Shown here piece after piece: positions 38,011 to 46,981 of a stretch of 64,000 bases of DNA (the first letter of the stretch is position 1; every line of letters begins with the position of its first letter). The notes beneath the pieces were generated by a model. That model worked only from the letters and a program-made list of their open reading frames with translations, was not told where the DNA came from and ran no database searches. This DNA comes from Corynebacterium resistens DSM 45100 (lineage in GTDB: Bacteria > Actinomycetota > Actinomycetes > Mycobacteriales > Mycobacteriaceae), in NCBI RefSeq assembly GCF_000177535.2, contig NC_015673.1, forward strand, positions 1,426,001-1,490,000, written 5' to 3'. A program made the position numbers and the translations under genes.

Positions 38011-38763
38011 ATGGCAGAAAACACATCTTCTTCCGCAATTTCATTGCGGAACGTTAATAAGCACTACGGCGACTACCACGCTTTGCGCGATATCAACCTG
38101 GAAATACCTTCCGGGCAGGTCGTGGTTTTGCTCGGTCCCTCCGGCTCGGGCAAGTCCACGCTATGCCGCACGATCAACCGGCTAGAGACCATCGATTCCG
38201 GAGAGATCCGAATCTACGATGAACTACTTCCCGAAGAGGGCAAGAAGCTTGCCAAACTGCGTGCCGAGGTTGGCATGGTGTTCCAGTCATTCAACCTCTT
38301 CAGCCACATGACGATCCTCGATAACGTCACGCTTGCCCCAATGAAGGTGCGCGGAGTGAGCAAGGAGGATGCGAAAAAGCAGGCAATGAAGTTGCTCGAT
38401 CGAGTAGGCATCGCAGCCCAAGCCGAAAAGTACCCAGCTCAGCTTTCTGGTGGTCAGCAGCAGCGTGTAGCCATCGCTCGTGCGCTAGCTATGGAACCCC
38501 GCGTCATGCTTTTCGACGAGCCCACCTCTGCACTCGATCCAGAGATGATCAACGAAGTGCTGGACGTCATGGCTGGCCTGGCGGCCGACGGCATGACGAT
38601 GGTGTGTGTGACCCACGAGATGGGCTTCGCGCGCAAGGCTGCCGATCGTGTGCTTTTCATGGCAGATGGCAGCATCGTTGAGGACACAGATCCAGAAAGC
38701 TTCTTCACTAACCCAACTTCCGATCGTGCCCAGGACTTCCTCGGCAAGATCTTGGGCCACTAA
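38011..38763 (+). CDS. gluA: Glutamate ABC transporter, ATP-binding protein
   Basis: ATPase of a polar amino acid importer. Walker [10 protein letters not shown] is at 42-50, the Q-loop FQSFNLF near 92, the signature LSGGQQQR near 145, and Walker [12 protein letters not shown] near 166-176. The 250-residue length is standard. The start ATG 38011 follows TAATCT by 7 bases with no Shine-Dalgarno sequence, so it may be leaderless. It is the first of four adjacent genes in the order ATPase, binding protein, two permeases, and is followed by recX-recA, exactly the gluABCD locus of C. glutamicum. The glutamate assignment rests on this conserved location. Confidence 0.93.
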   Translation: MAENTSSSAISLRNVNKHYGDYHALRDINLEIPSGQVVVLLGPSGSGKSTLCRTINRLETIDSGEIRIYDELLPEEGKKLAKLRAEVGMVFQSFNLFSHMTILDNVTLAPMKVRGVSKEDAKKQAMKLLDRVGIAAQAEKYPAQLSGGQQQRVAIARALAMEPRVMLFDEPTSALDPEMINEVLDVMAGLAADGMTMVCVTHEMGFARKAADRVLFMADGSIVEDTDPESFFTNPTSDRAQDFLGKILGH

Positions 38764-38779
38764 AGAGGCGAGGTCGACA

Positions 38780-39661
38780 ATGCGAAAACCATCTTTAGCC
38801 ATGCGGATCGTGGCAGCTGTGATGACACTATTTAGTGTCGCAGCACTTTCTGCTTGTGGCTCAAATGAAGCACGCACGCTGTTGGAATCCATCAAATCGG
38901 GTCACGTGATTCTGGGTACGAAGTACGATCAGCCCGGATTGGGTGTACGCACACCAGCGAAGGAATACGAAGGTGTCGATACCGATGTTTCCCGCTATGT
39001 CGTGAAGTACATTGCGGAAAAGAACGGCTGGGCGATGCCAAAAATGACCTGGCGTGAAACTCCGTCCGCGCAGCGTGAAACCCTAATTAAGAATGGCGAG
39101 GTCGATATGATCGCTGCCACGTACTCAATCAATAAGGGACGCTACAAATCCGTTGACTTTGGTGGTCCTTATTTGCAGACTCACCAAGCCATCTTGGTGC
39201 GCAAGGATGACCCGATCCAAGGGCTCAGCGATATGGGCGCAGGCACCAAAGTGTGCTCCGTGACTGGCTCCACGCCCGCGCAGAAGATCAAGAAGGCTCT
39301 GCCAGAAGTGCAGCTGCAAGAGTTCGATACGTACTCTGCCTGCGTTGAGGCTCTCGCCCGTGGCAAGGTCGATGCTCTTTCTACCGACGCCACAATTCTG
39401 GCGGGTTTTGCCGAGCAATATCCAGGAACTATGCGTGTCGTCGAGCTGAAGAAAGACGATGGCTCCTACTGGACCAACGAGAACTACGGAATCGGCCTTG
39501 CTAAGGGGCAACCGGACGCGGTCAAGGCGATTAATGACGCTTTGAATGAAATGCATGATTCCGGTGAGTACGAGCGCATCATCAAGAAGAACCTCGGTGA
39601 TGCCATTAAACCAGGAGACAAGCCCAAGATTGGCGACCTCTCCTTCATCGACAAGAAATAG
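38780..39661 (+). CDS. gluB: Glutamate-binding lipoprotein
   Basis: Solute-binding component of the importer, anchored to the outer face of the membrane. The ATG at 38780 gives a basic start, a hydrophobic helix and the lipobox LSAC with the acylated cysteine near residue 27. A SBP_bac_3-type fold follows, with LGTKYDQPGLG and the hinge region VDMIAATYSINKGR. The mature protein is about 267 residues, typical. It starts 16 bp after gluA, with GAGGCGAGG as ribosome site. Longer upstream reading frames run through gluA and are not credible. Confidence 0.93.
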   Translation: MRKPSLAMRIVAAVMTLFSVAALSACGSNEARTLLESIKSGHVILGTKYDQPGLGVRTPAKEYEGVDTDVSRYVVKYIAEKNGWAMPKMTWRETPSAQRETLIKNGEVDMIAATYSINKGRYKSVDFGGPYLQTHQAILVRKDDPIQGLSDMGAGTKVCSVTGSTPAQKIKKALPEVQLQEFDTYSACVEALARGKVDALSTDATILAGFAEQYPGTMRVVELKKDDGSYWTNENYGIGLAKGQPDAVKAINDALNEMHDSGEYERIIKKNLGDAIKPGDKPKIGDLSFIDKK

Positions 39662-39679
39662 GAAGGAGGAGATCATCCA

Positions 39680-40366
39680 ATGAATGCTGAACTGTGGTCC
39701 GAAATGGGCCCAGACCTACTACCGGCGTTTTGGACGACCGTAAAGCTCACCTTCTGGTCAGCACTGGGGTCCATGATCCTTGGTACCGTCCTGACGGCGA
39801 TGCGTGTCTCCCCCGTCGGAATTTTGCGAAGCATCGCGACTTTTTACATCAACACGGTTCGTAACACACCGCTAACGTTGATTGTGCTTTTCGCTTCTTT
39901 GGGCTTGTACGTGAATTTGGACATCGCGTTGGCTGGTCAAGGTGCAACTTTCACTACCACCAACAACTTCCGTCTCGCGGTATTGGCGTTTGTGCTGTAC
40001 ACGTCCTCCTTCGTGGCGGAATCCCTGCGCTCTGGCATCAACACAGTGCCTTTTGGGCAAGCTGAAGCCGCGAGGTCCCTGGGATTGAGCTTCTTCCAAA
40101 ACTTCCGCCATATTATTTTTCCGCAAGCATTGCGTGGTGCGATCGTTCCACTGGGCAATACCCTGATCGCATTGACGAAGAACACGACCATCGCCTCGGT
40201 GATCGGTGTGGCGGAAGCCTCCCTCCTCATGAAGTCCACCGTGGAGAACCACGCAAACCAGGTTTTCGTAATCTTCGGTGTAATCGCCTTGGGCTTCGTT
40301 ATTCTCACCCTGCCCATGGGCTTGGCCTTTGGTGCAGCGGGCAAGCGATTGGCGGTGAAGCGTTAA
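39680..40366 (+). CDS. gluC: Glutamate ABC transporter permease
   Basis: 228-residue inner-membrane permease of the HisM/QEVM type with five or so helices. TVKLTFWSALGSMILG forms the first transmembrane unit, and the EAA loop around EAARSLGLSFFQNFRHIIFPQAL (about 130-152) contacts GluA. An AGGAAGGAG ribosome site (39659-39668) precedes the ATG. The stop abuts the gluD ATG directly (TAA then ATG), so the two subunits are coupled. Confidence 0.93.
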   Translation: MNAELWSEMGPDLLPAFWTTVKLTFWSALGSMILGTVLTAMRVSPVGILRSIATFYINTVRNTPLTLIVLFASLGLYVNLDIALAGQGATFTTTNNFRLAVLAFVLYTSSFVAESLRSGINTVPFGQAEAARSLGLSFFQNFRHIIFPQALRGAIVPLGNTLIALTKNTTIASVIGVAEASLLMKSTVENHANQVFVIFGVIALGFVILTLPMGLAFGAAGKRLAVKR

Positions 40367-41305
40367 ATGTCGACACGTGCAACAGTTCTATATGACGCCC
40401 CGGGGCCCCGGGGAATCCAGATCAACCGTTTGCTCACCGTAGCCACGCTGGTGGTCACAGCTGCGGTGTTGCTGTGGGTTGGAATTCGACTCAACGGCAA
40501 CGGCCAGTTTGAAGCCGAGAAGTGGCAGCCGTTCCTCACCGGTGACATGTGGACTACCTACATCCTCCCAGGTTTGTGGGGAACGTTGAAGGCAGCGGTT
40601 GTTTCCATCATTCTGGCAATTATCGTGGGCACCGTACTGGGCTTGGGTCGACTGTCTGTGGTCGCCCCCGTGCGTTGGCTATGCACCATCATCGTGGAAT
40701 TCTTCCGCGCGATTCCGGTGCTGTTGCTGATGATTTTTGCCTACCAAGTTTTCGCGATCTACGGCCTTGTACCGACCAAGCACCTCGCTTTCGGTGCCGT
40801 TGTCTTTGGTCTAACCATGTACAACGGTTCCGTCATTGCTGAAATCCTTCGCTCCGGCATCCGCGCTTTGCCCGCAGGTCAGGAAGAAGCTGCTATCGCA
40901 CTCGGTTTGTCTCGACGCCAAACCATGTTCAAGATCCTTCTCCCCCAGGCTGTCGCGTCCATGCTGCCGGCCTTGATATCTCAGATGGTCATCGCGTTGA
41001 AGGATTCCGCTCTGGGCTACCTTATTGGCTACGTGGAAGTTGTACGCTCCGGCCTGCAAGCAGCGTCTTGGTACAAGAACTACCTAGCTGCCATGGTTGT
41101 TGTCGCCATCATCATGATCTTGGTCAACTACCTTCTATCACGTTTGGCCGAGCGTATGGAGAACCAACTGCGTGCCGGCCGTGCTCGTCGCAACATTGTG
41201 GCTAAAGTGCCACAGCAGAAGGACGTAGGCGTGGTCACTAAGGATGAGACCAACGTGGATTGGCACAATCCTGATTACCACAATTTGAAGCACGACTACG
41301 AATAG
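40367..41305 (+). CDS. gluD: Glutamate ABC transporter permease
   Basis: 312-residue partner permease. An N-terminal helix (about 20-40) precedes the six-helix HisM-type domain. The EAA loop reads [23 protein letters not shown]. The last ~50 residues are polar and extend beyond the core, as in other corynebacterial GluD proteins. It begins at the base after the gluC stop. A 13-bp hairpin downstream marks the end of the operon. Confidence 0.93.
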   Translation: MSTRATVLYDAPGPRGIQINRLLTVATLVVTAAVLLWVGIRLNGNGQFEAEKWQPFLTGDMWTTYILPGLWGTLKAAVVSIILAIIVGTVLGLGRLSVVAPVRWLCTIIVEFFRAIPVLLLMIFAYQVFAIYGLVPTKHLAFGAVVFGLTMYNGSVIAEILRSGIRALPAGQEEAAIALGLSRRQTMFKILLPQAVASMLPALISQMVIALKDSALGYLIGYVEVVRSGLQAASWYKNYLAAMVVVAIIMILVNYLLSRLAERMENQLRAGRARRNIVAKVPQQKDVGVVTKDETNVDWHNPDYHNLKHDYE

Positions 41306-41323
41306 TCGTCGTCCACTTCTCCA

Positions 41324-41362
41324 GAGCGTGGAAGCCGCGAGTGAAACGTGGCTTCCACGCTC
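41324..41362. terminator. Hairpin between gluD and recX
   Basis: Perfect 13-bp stem GAGCGTGGAAGCC (41324-41336) and GGCTTCCACGCTC (41350-41362) with a 13-nt loop, placed between convergent gluD and recX. No U-run follows on either strand, so it may stop transcription only partially or protect both 3' ends. Confidence 0.55.
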
Positions 41363-41368
41363 AAACAG

Positions 41369-41980
41369 CTAGGGCTCAATCTCCGCAATTCGCGCTTCTA
41401 GAGCCTCCCGGGCGTACCCCAACGCCTGCCCCTCCGGAAAACCCCGCCGTGCGGCTACTCCAACGATACGACGTAACGCTTTGTCGTATTCTTTGCGATC
41501 CTGCGGTGGGGTTTTCATCCCCCGGGCTTTCTTGTCGATTAGCCCTTTCATAATCGCCTGTTGGTCATCTTCATCGACCGTCGATAGTGCTTCCTCGGCG
41601 ATATAGCCCGCGATGCCCTTCTGTTTCAGCTCCTGGCGCAGTACAGACACAGACTTCTTATTATGCTCTGCGCGCTGCCGTACCCATTCGCGAGCGAAGG
41701 TGGCATCATCAACCATCCCATTGTTGAGGCAGCGAGAAATGACTTCCTCGACAAGTTCCGGAGGGAAATCTGCTTCCAGCAACCGCGTCCGCAATTCATG
41801 TTCCGACCGGGGGCGGTGGTTGATAAGCCGGTTGGCTTTGGCCGCCACCGGTGCTACTGCTTGCTCATATTCCCGATCTACTAGAGGCTCTTCGCCTTGG
41901 GTTTCCCCACTAGCAATCTTCTCAATCGCTTCTTGCAGACGCGCAATTTTTTGATGCTTTGGTGATTGACGACCCGACAT
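41369..41980 (-). CDS. recX: RecA modulator RecX
   Basis: 203-residue all-helical protein that inhibits or tunes RecA filaments. It has three-helix repeat features: LINHRPRSEHELRTRLLEADFPPELVEEVI in the first, FAREWVRQRAEHNKKSVSVLRQEL in the second, and RRIVGVAARRGFPEGQALGY in the third. The N-terminal ~50 residues are charged. It starts 10 bases downstream of the recA stop, so the two form one SOS-controlled transcript. Confidence 0.93.
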   Translation of the reverse strand: MSGRQSPKHQKIARLQEAIEKIASGETQGEEPLVDREYEQAVAPVAAKANRLINHRPRSEHELRTRLLEADFPPELVEEVISRCLNNGMVDDATFAREWVRQRAEHNKKSVSVLRQELKQKGIAGYIAEEALSTVDEDDQQAIMKGLIDKKARGMKTPPQDRKEYDKALRRIVGVAARRGFPEGQALGYAREALEARIAEIEP

Positions 41981-41990
41981 TGGTCAAGGA

Positions 41991-43103
41991 TTACTCCTCG
42001 TCATCATCAAAGTTAGGCGCGAGGTCAATGGGGCGATCCTCTGGGGCAACCTCATCTTCAGTCTCATCCTTAACGTTGGCATACGGTCCCACCTTCAACT
42101 CGCGCATGATGCGGTCTTCCAGTTCACCCGCCATCTCCGGGTTCGCTTTGAGGAACTCGCGTGCTTTCTCCTTGCCCTGGCCCAGTTGGTCCCCGTCGTA
42201 GGTGTACCACGCACCGGACTTCTTGATGATGCCCACTTCCACCCCGAGGTCAATGATTGATCCCTCACGTGAAATACCTTCACCATAAAGAATGTCGAAC
42301 TCCGCAATCTTGAACGGTGGCGAAACCTTATTCTTAACTACCTTGAGACGAGTGCGGTTACCCACAACATCCTGACCATCCTTCAAGGCCTGAATACGGC
42401 GGATATCGCAGCGCACGGAAGCATAGAACTTCAACGCCTTACCACCTGTGGTAGTTTCCGGAGAACCAAACATTACGCCAATCTTTTCGCGCAGCTGGTT
42501 GATGAAGATTGCGGTGGTGCCCGTTTGGTACAACGCACCCGTCATTTTGCGCAGAGCTTGGCTCATGAGTCGTGCCTGCAGACCAACGTGAGAATCGCCC
42601 ATATCGCCATCGATTTCAGCCTTCGGCGTCAAAGCAGCAACAGAGTCCACAACGATGATGTCAATGGCGCCCGAACGGATCAGCATGTCGGCGATTTCCA
42701 GTGCCTGCTCACCCGTATCCGGCTGGGAAACTAACAGCGCATCGGTATCCACACCCAGCTTGCGTGCATAATCGGGATCTAGGGCGTGCTCAGCGTCAAT
42801 AAACGCAGCGATACCTCCCGCACGCTGTGCTTCCGCAATCGCATGGAGGGCGACCGTGGTTTTACCGGAAGACTCCGGCCCGTAAACCTCCACCACTCGA
42901 CCACGCGGGAAGCCACCAATTCCAAGAGCAACGTTGATAGCAATATTGCCGGTAGAGATAGCCTGAATAGGCGGACGGTTATCGTCACCCAAGCGCATTA
43001 CGGCACCCTTGCCGAAGTCCTTCTCGATCTGCGCCATGGCCAGATCAAGAGCCTTTGCTCGGTCGTTACTCGTAGCAGCAGTTGCCTTCTTCTTGGTAGC
43101 CAA
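41991..43103 (-). CDS. recA: Recombinase RecA
   Basis: Central homologous-recombination ATPase and LexA co-protease. Walker A GPESSGKT is at 75-82, with [41 protein letters not shown] and the L2 region [19 protein letters not shown]. There are 370 residues and no intein. The start codon is TTG at 43103, supported by AAGGAGACC just upstream; no nearby in-frame ATG or GTG exists. An SOS box lies about 185 bp upstream of the start. recX follows after 10 bp. Confidence 0.98.
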   Translation of the reverse strand: MATKKKATAATSNDRAKALDLAMAQIEKDFGKGAVMRLGDDNRPPIQAISTGNIAINVALGIGGFPRGRVVEVYGPESSGKTTVALHAIAEAQRAGGIAAFIDAEHALDPDYARKLGVDTDALLVSQPDTGEQALEIADMLIRSGAIDIIVVDSVAALTPKAEIDGDMGDSHVGLQARLMSQALRKMTGALYQTGTTAIFINQLREKIGVMFGSPETTTGGKALKFYASVRCDIRRIQALKDGQDVVGNRTRLKVVKNKVSPPFKIAEFDILYGEGISREGSIIDLGVEVGIIKKSGAWYTYDGDQLGQGKEKAREFLKANPEMAGELEDRIMRELKVGPYANVKDETEDEVAPEDRPIDLAPNFDDDEE

Positions 43104-43286
43104 CTTCAGGTCTCCTTGAGTTTTATTGTTTGCGGTTGTTCGCGGGAAAATCGAAACTTGGAGGGTTCGCGCCAGAAACTAGGTAGTGCAACTCAGCAAC
43201 TAGCATTGCTTCTTTAGACCGTCCAACGCCGCGAAATAGTTCATCCAAGATATTAAGCGGCGACTTTCACACCACCACAGAATACA

Positions 43287-43300
43287 CGAACGCATGTTCG
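43287..43300. promoter_or_regulatory. SOS box (LexA operator) of recA
   Basis: CGAACGCATGTTCG contains GAAC-N4-GTTC with full symmetry, the LexA operator core of Gram-positive bacteria. It lies between the DUF3046 gene and recA, about 185 bp upstream of the recA start, implying a long recA leader. Confidence 0.85.
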
Positions 43301-43322
43301 AAATTCCAACAGCGACACGGCG

Positions 43323-43529
43323 CTAGATATCCTCACCCAATCGACGCTCTTCAGGCACATCAAAGTCATCACACAAAGCCAACCAAACATCGCGCAAGTC
43401 GGCACCGCGTTCGATTACCTCATTAGGATACCCGCCCAGCCGCGAAAGGTAGTGAGTATCGAGCACCCAGGAAGCCCTATCTGAGCCGAACTCACCTGTC
43501 ACTAGCCGATCGAATTCCGCCATTCTCAT
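43323..43529 (-). CDS. DUF3046 protein
   Basis: 68-residue protein typical of the small acidic DUF3046 family found just upstream of recA in actinobacteria: MAEFDRLVTGEFG, a central YLSRLGGYPNEVIERG and the C-terminal DVWLALCDDFDVPEERR. The ATG at 43529 gives MRMAEF, which fits the family start better than the TTG at 43538. It may share a promoter region with recA, but the SOS box lies between the two genes. Function unknown. Confidence 0.88.
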   Translation of the reverse strand: MRMAEFDRLVTGEFGSDRASWVLDTHYLSRLGGYPNEVIERGADLRDVWLALCDDFDVPEERRLGEDI

Positions 43530-43556
43530 GCCACCCAACCTAACACCTTCGCCAAT

Positions 43557-43585
43557 TTAAACAGTGTTCAAGTCTCGTCTAGAAT
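43557..43585 (+). promoter_or_regulatory. bioY promoter with a BioQ-like operator
   Basis: TTAAAC (43557-43562) and TAGAAT (43580-43585), 17 apart, form a sigma-A-type promoter just before the bioY GTG (43592), giving an almost leaderless mRNA. TAAAC-AGT-GTTCA (43558-43570) overlaps the -35 and resembles the TGAAC-N3-GTT(A/C) operator of the corynebacterial biotin repressor BioQ, as I recall it. Confidence 0.5.
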
Positions 43586-43591
43586 GCTGTT

Positions 43592-44251
43592 GTGATCAAA
43601 AACAACCCAGCAAATAATCGCCTTTTCGGCGCAATGGACTTGGCATACATCGCTGTATTCGCAGCAATCATCATCGTATTGGGCGCAGTCTCCATTCCCG
43701 TGGGCACCGCGGGCGTACCAATCGTGTTACAAAACATGGGCATCCTGCTCGCCGCTTTCATCCTGGGAGGCACCCGGGGAGGATTAGCAGTCGCGTTGTT
43801 CCTAGGTGTTGGACTCGTCGGTGTACCTAATCTTGCTGGCTGGCGCCCCACCTTGGCTGCCCTCCCCGGCCCCACCGTTGGTTACCTCGCGGGATACCTA
43901 ATCTCAGCTTTCATCATCGGGTATGCAGCAGATCGAATCGTCAGGTCGCATCGCCGCGCTGCACGCTCCCCTCTCGCACTGCTTGCAGCTCTAATACTTC
44001 TCGGACTAATCGGCACTGCCATCCAGTACCTCTGCGGCTCCGTCGGCCTTGTCGCCCGAACCCCCCTGGAATTCATGGCCGCCCTTACTGCAAACACACC
44101 TTTCATCATCGGAGATATCCTCAAAACCGTCGTCGCTGCAGCTATCGCCACTGGTGTTATTCGCTCGGTCCCCGATCTCGTACCCACCGCCCAGGTTTCC
44201 CCGCAGCCTGATCCCAGCGCTGCGTCATTAGCTCAGGAGACCACCCGCTAA
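43592..44251 (+). CDS. bioY: Biotin ECF transporter substrate-binding protein BioY
   Basis: 219-residue, six-helix membrane S-component that binds biotin. Family features are VSIPVGTAGVPIVLQNMGILLAAFILGG in helices 1-3, GLVGVPNLAGW, and AALPGPTVGYLAGYLISAFIIG in helix 4. The GTG start at 43592 follows a -10 box closely. A polar C-terminal tail (about 195-219) is extra. With BioM and BioN it forms a dedicated energy-coupling-factor importer; the genes are spaced 4 bp apart or overlapping. Corynebacteria are commonly biotin auxotrophs, so uptake is likely important. Confidence 0.95.
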   Translation: MIKNNPANNRLFGAMDLAYIAVFAAIIIVLGAVSIPVGTAGVPIVLQNMGILLAAFILGGTRGGLAVALFLGVGLVGVPNLAGWRPTLAALPGPTVGYLAGYLISAFIIGYAADRIVRSHRRAARSPLALLAALILLGLIGTAIQYLCGSVGLVARTPLEFMAALTANTPFIIGDILKTVVAAAIATGVIRSVPDLVPTAQVSPQPDPSAASLAQETTR

Positions 44252-44255
44252 GTTC

Positions 44256-45014
44256 ATGCAATCGAGACCCACCGGCCACACCACGCACCAGCCCATTCGA
44301 TTCACAGATGTCAATGTGGATGTGACACAATCCGGCCCTACGGGCATGACCACCCGTCGCATCCTGTCAAACATCTCCACGGTCCTCACCGAGCACCGAG
44401 TGGGAATCATCGGCGCCAATGGCTCAGGCAAGTCCTCACTCGTTCGCCTCATCAACGGGCTCAACTTGCCCAGCTCTGGCACCGTTACGGTAGGTGATTG
44501 GGATGTCTCCCGACATGCCAAAAACGTCCGCCAGCGCGTTGGCTTCATTTTTTCAGACGCGGACAACCAAATCCTCATGCCGACCGTGGTGGAGGATGTT
44601 GCCTTTTCACTCCGACGCCACAAACTTCCCCGCGAACAGCGCCGCCAGCGGGCTCTAGACCAACTGGATGCGCTAGGCATTAGCCACCTCGCCGACAATT
44701 CTCCCCATACCCTCTCAGGTGGCGAAAAACAGCTTTTAGCCCTAGCCAGCGTGCTCATACTAAAACCCGACATTGTTATCGCAGACGAACCCACCACGTT
44801 GCTGGACCTACAAAACCGCCGCCGAGTTGCGCGTGCTCTAACAGAACTCCCCCAGCAGGTAATTGTCGTTACCCACGATCTCGACTTGGTTCGCGATTTT
44901 GACCGGGTGCTGTGGATCGACGACAGCCGAATTGTTGGAGATTCTAATGCACAAGGCAGTGGCGGACCGCGGGGCGTCATCAAAAGATACGAGGAGGCTT
45001 ACGGCGGTGTTTAA
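44256..45014 (+). CDS. bioM: Biotin ECF transporter ATPase BioM
   Basis: 252-residue ABC ATPase of the energy-coupling-factor type. Walker A GANGSGKS (53-60), signature LSGGEKQ (about 153), Walker B IVIADEPTTLLD, and the H-loop VTHDLDL. The Q-loop segment DADNQILMPTVVEDVAF is typical of cobalt/biotin ECF ATPases. It starts 4 bp after bioY and its stop overlaps the bioN start. Confidence 0.94.
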   Translation: MQSRPTGHTTHQPIRFTDVNVDVTQSGPTGMTTRRILSNISTVLTEHRVGIIGANGSGKSSLVRLINGLNLPSSGTVTVGDWDVSRHAKNVRQRVGFIFSDADNQILMPTVVEDVAFSLRRHKLPREQRRQRALDQLDALGISHLADNSPHTLSGGEKQLLALASVLILKPDIVIADEPTTLLDLQNRRRVARALTELPQQVIVVTHDLDLVRDFDRVLWIDDSRIVGDSNAQGSGGPRGVIKRYEEAYGGV

Positions 45015-45627
45015 TCCCCACCTCGTTCCGATGGGTGTTTATGTTCCCGGGCGTTCGCTGATTCACCGCGCACCGACGGGGCCAAAGCTGTGTATGGTCT
45101 TGGCGATCATAGCCGTGACAGCCGTCTTCGGGCGCTCAATGTTCGTGGCTGTCGGCGGTATAACACTCGTTGCGTGTCTTTATGCTGCCGCGGGCATTCC
45201 TTTCAGAATTGCTTTCCGACAACTGCTTGCCCCGATCCCCATTATCGTTTTCATCGGGGCAATCACATGGTGGAAGGACAGTTTAACCGTCGCTTTATGC
45301 ACTGCTGCGACATTGCTTACCGCAATCGGTGTGGCAATCCTGCTGTCCCTCACCACCACCATCGAACAGATGATGGACGCGTTGGAACACGGACTCACGC
45401 CGCTAACTCGGGTGGGCTTCCCCACAGAAAAAATCCTCATCGCCATGTCACTGACGATGAGGTTGATTCCGCTCACTGCACTGACAGTCGCGGAAATCCT
45501 TGAGGCTCGGCGTGCGCGGGGCCTCGGCTTCTCACCCTCTGCTTTTGGCGTGCCACTAATTGTGCGCAGTCTTCTTCGCGCTAAAGCATTTGGTGAAGCC
45601 CTAATCAGTCGCGGCGTTGGCGACTGA
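45007..45627 (+). CDS. bioN: Biotin ECF transporter transmembrane protein BioN
   Basis: 206-residue T-component that couples BioM to BioY. The GTG at 45007 is chosen because GAGGAGG (44991-44997) precedes it by 9 bases and the length fits the family; it overlaps the bioM stop by 8 bases. About five membrane helices precede the coupling-helix motif ILEARRARGLG with the conserved Ala-Arg-Arg-Ala-Arg-Gly box. The first residues, MFNPHLVPMGVYVPGRSLIHR, are the usual short N-terminal segment before the first helix. Confidence 0.92.
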   Translation: MFNPHLVPMGVYVPGRSLIHRAPTGPKLCMVLAIIAVTAVFGRSMFVAVGGITLVACLYAAAGIPFRIAFRQLLAPIPIIVFIGAITWWKDSLTVALCTAATLLTAIGVAILLSLTTTIEQMMDALEHGLTPLTRVGFPTEKILIAMSLTMRLIPLTALTVAEILEARRARGLGFSPSAFGVPLIVRSLLRAKAFGEALISRGVGD

Positions 45628-45637
45628 CCGGATTGAA

Positions 45638-46474
45638 CTAGGACTCGTTACGCAGCTGGCGCATACGTTCTGCGACGGCATCGTTAGCGAAGTTGCCCGC
45701 TTGTGGCTGCCCCTGCTCGATGGAACGCTGCTCTGGCGCGCCCTCGATGCTCTTGTCCTGATTCATCTCAGCCCGCAGCTGCTCTAGGCGGGAGTGTCCT
45801 GCCATCTGGATGCCAGCCTGCTGAACTTCCATCATGCGCCCCTGAACCGAGTTCTGAGCCAGCTCAGACTGCCCCAGAGCGTTGGCATAGCGGCGCTCGA
45901 TCTTCTCGCGCACCTGGTCCAAGTTCGGGGTAGAACCAGCAGCGACTTGGTTCATGGACTGCAGAGACTCAGCGACCTTCTCCTGCATCTTTGCCTGCTC
46001 CAACTGGCTCAACAGCTTGGTACGCTCCGCTGCCTTTTGCTGCAACTGCATGGCATTGCGCTCGACTGCTTGCTTAGCTTGCGCAGCCTGCTGGAGGGAC
46101 TGGTCATGGAGCCCCTTGAGGTCCTCCACGGACTGTTCAGCCGTTACCAACTGCGCAGCGAATGCCTCCGCAGCATTTTCATACTCCATAGCCTTTTGCT
46201 GATCGCCCTCAGCACGAGCCTTATCGGCCAGTCCAAGAGCCTGCTTGGTGTTCGCATGCAGCTTTTCTACCTCTGCAAGCTGACGGTTCAGCTTCATTTC
46301 CAATTGACGCTGATTACCGATGACCGCTGCTGCCTGCTGGGACAGGGCCTGGTGCTGCTTCTGAGCTTCAGCAATCGCCTGCTCAATCTGAACCTTGGGA
46401 TCAGCATTTTCCTCGATCTTGCTGTCGAACAGCGCCATCAAGTACTTCCAAGCCTTTACAAATGGGTTCGCCAC
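45638..46474 (-). CDS. pspA: PspA/IM30 family membrane-stress protein
   Basis: 278-residue coiled-coil protein of the PspA/IM30/Vipp1 (bacterial ESCRT-III-like) family that binds and stabilises the cytoplasmic membrane. The opening [27 protein letters not shown] is the amphipathic membrane-binding helix; a long Gln/Ala/Glu heptad coiled coil follows to about residue 220. The GTG start at 46474 is set by AGAGGAG. It is 49 bp downstream of clgR, the same clgR-pspA pairing as in mycobacteria (Rv2745c-Rv2744c), so control by ClgR is likely. The C-terminal ~60 residues are Gln-rich and disordered. Confidence 0.92.
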   Translation of the reverse strand: MANPFVKAWKYLMALFDSKIEENADPKVQIEQAIAEAQKQHQALSQQAAAVIGNQRQLEMKLNRQLAEVEKLHANTKQALGLADKARAEGDQQKAMEYENAAEAFAAQLVTAEQSVEDLKGLHDQSLQQAAQAKQAVERNAMQLQQKAAERTKLLSQLEQAKMQEKVAESLQSMNQVAAGSTPNLDQVREKIERRYANALGQSELAQNSVQGRMMEVQQAGIQMAGHSRLEQLRAEMNQDKSIEGAPEQRSIEQGQPQAGNFANDAVAERMRQLRNES

Positions 46475-46523
46475 CGCGAAGCTCCTCTAAGTTATTTCGA
46501 CGTAAATTAACGGCTATATTCTA

Positions 46524-46916
46524 TCAACGCTGAGTGGCCATAGCACTGGCATTGGCATGCTTATTAGCCATACTGGCGGCCAGCTCAGCAGCAGCGACAT
46601 CCAAAGCCATCATGGACGCAGCTTCAACGATTACGCTAGCGACACTAATCCCCATGCCATGGCACACGCTCGCCAACAACTCGCTGGAGACTTCCTTACG
46701 GCCACGTTCAATCTCCGACAGGTAACCCGGGCTGACACTCGCTAAGGACGCAAGTTCGCGCAGGCTAAACCCCGATTGGGAGCGGTACTCGCGCAGCGTA
46801 GCCCCCAACGCCTCGCGCAACAGTGGTTCCTGAGCTGGAGCCACTGGGTGCGCATCCGACCTCATCGGTTCCAGCACATCGGGGCGGGATTCCATAACAA
46901 TAGTGTTTTGACTCAT
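46524..46916 (-). CDS. clgR: HTH regulator ClgR
   Basis: Cro/C1-type regulator that activates Clp protease and envelope-stress genes in actinobacteria. The HTH is SLRELASLASVSPGYLSEIERG and the helix after it EVSSELLASVCHGMGI. I chose the ATG at 46916 (130 residues) over a longer frame from 46979, because an ECF-type promoter lies within that longer frame and ends 10 bases before 46916, making the shorter, near-leaderless start more likely. ClgR is itself degraded by Clp via an Ala-rich C-terminus in C. glutamicum; this protein ends ANASAMATQR after an Ala-rich stretch. Confidence 0.85.
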   Translation of the reverse strand: MSQNTIVMESRPDVLEPMRSDAHPVAPAQEPLLREALGATLREYRSQSGFSLRELASLASVSPGYLSEIERGRKEVSSELLASVCHGMGISVASVIVEAASMMALDVAAAELAASMANKHANASAMATQR

Positions 46917-46926
46917 CACTAGCTCT

Positions 46927-46952
46927 AACGAACGAAGGTGGGAATTTGTTCC
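46927..46952 (-). promoter_or_regulatory. ECF-sigma (SigH/SigE-type) promoter of clgR
   Basis: On the minus strand GGAACA (46952-46947), 17 bases, then GTT (46929-46927), the same spacing as before sigB. GTT ends 10 bases before the ATG at 46916, so the mRNA would be leaderless or nearly so. clgR is a known SigH or SigE target in corynebacteria and mycobacteria. Confidence 0.62.
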
Positions 46953-46981
46953 CTCCAGCTTAACGTGAGCACGCGGCATCT

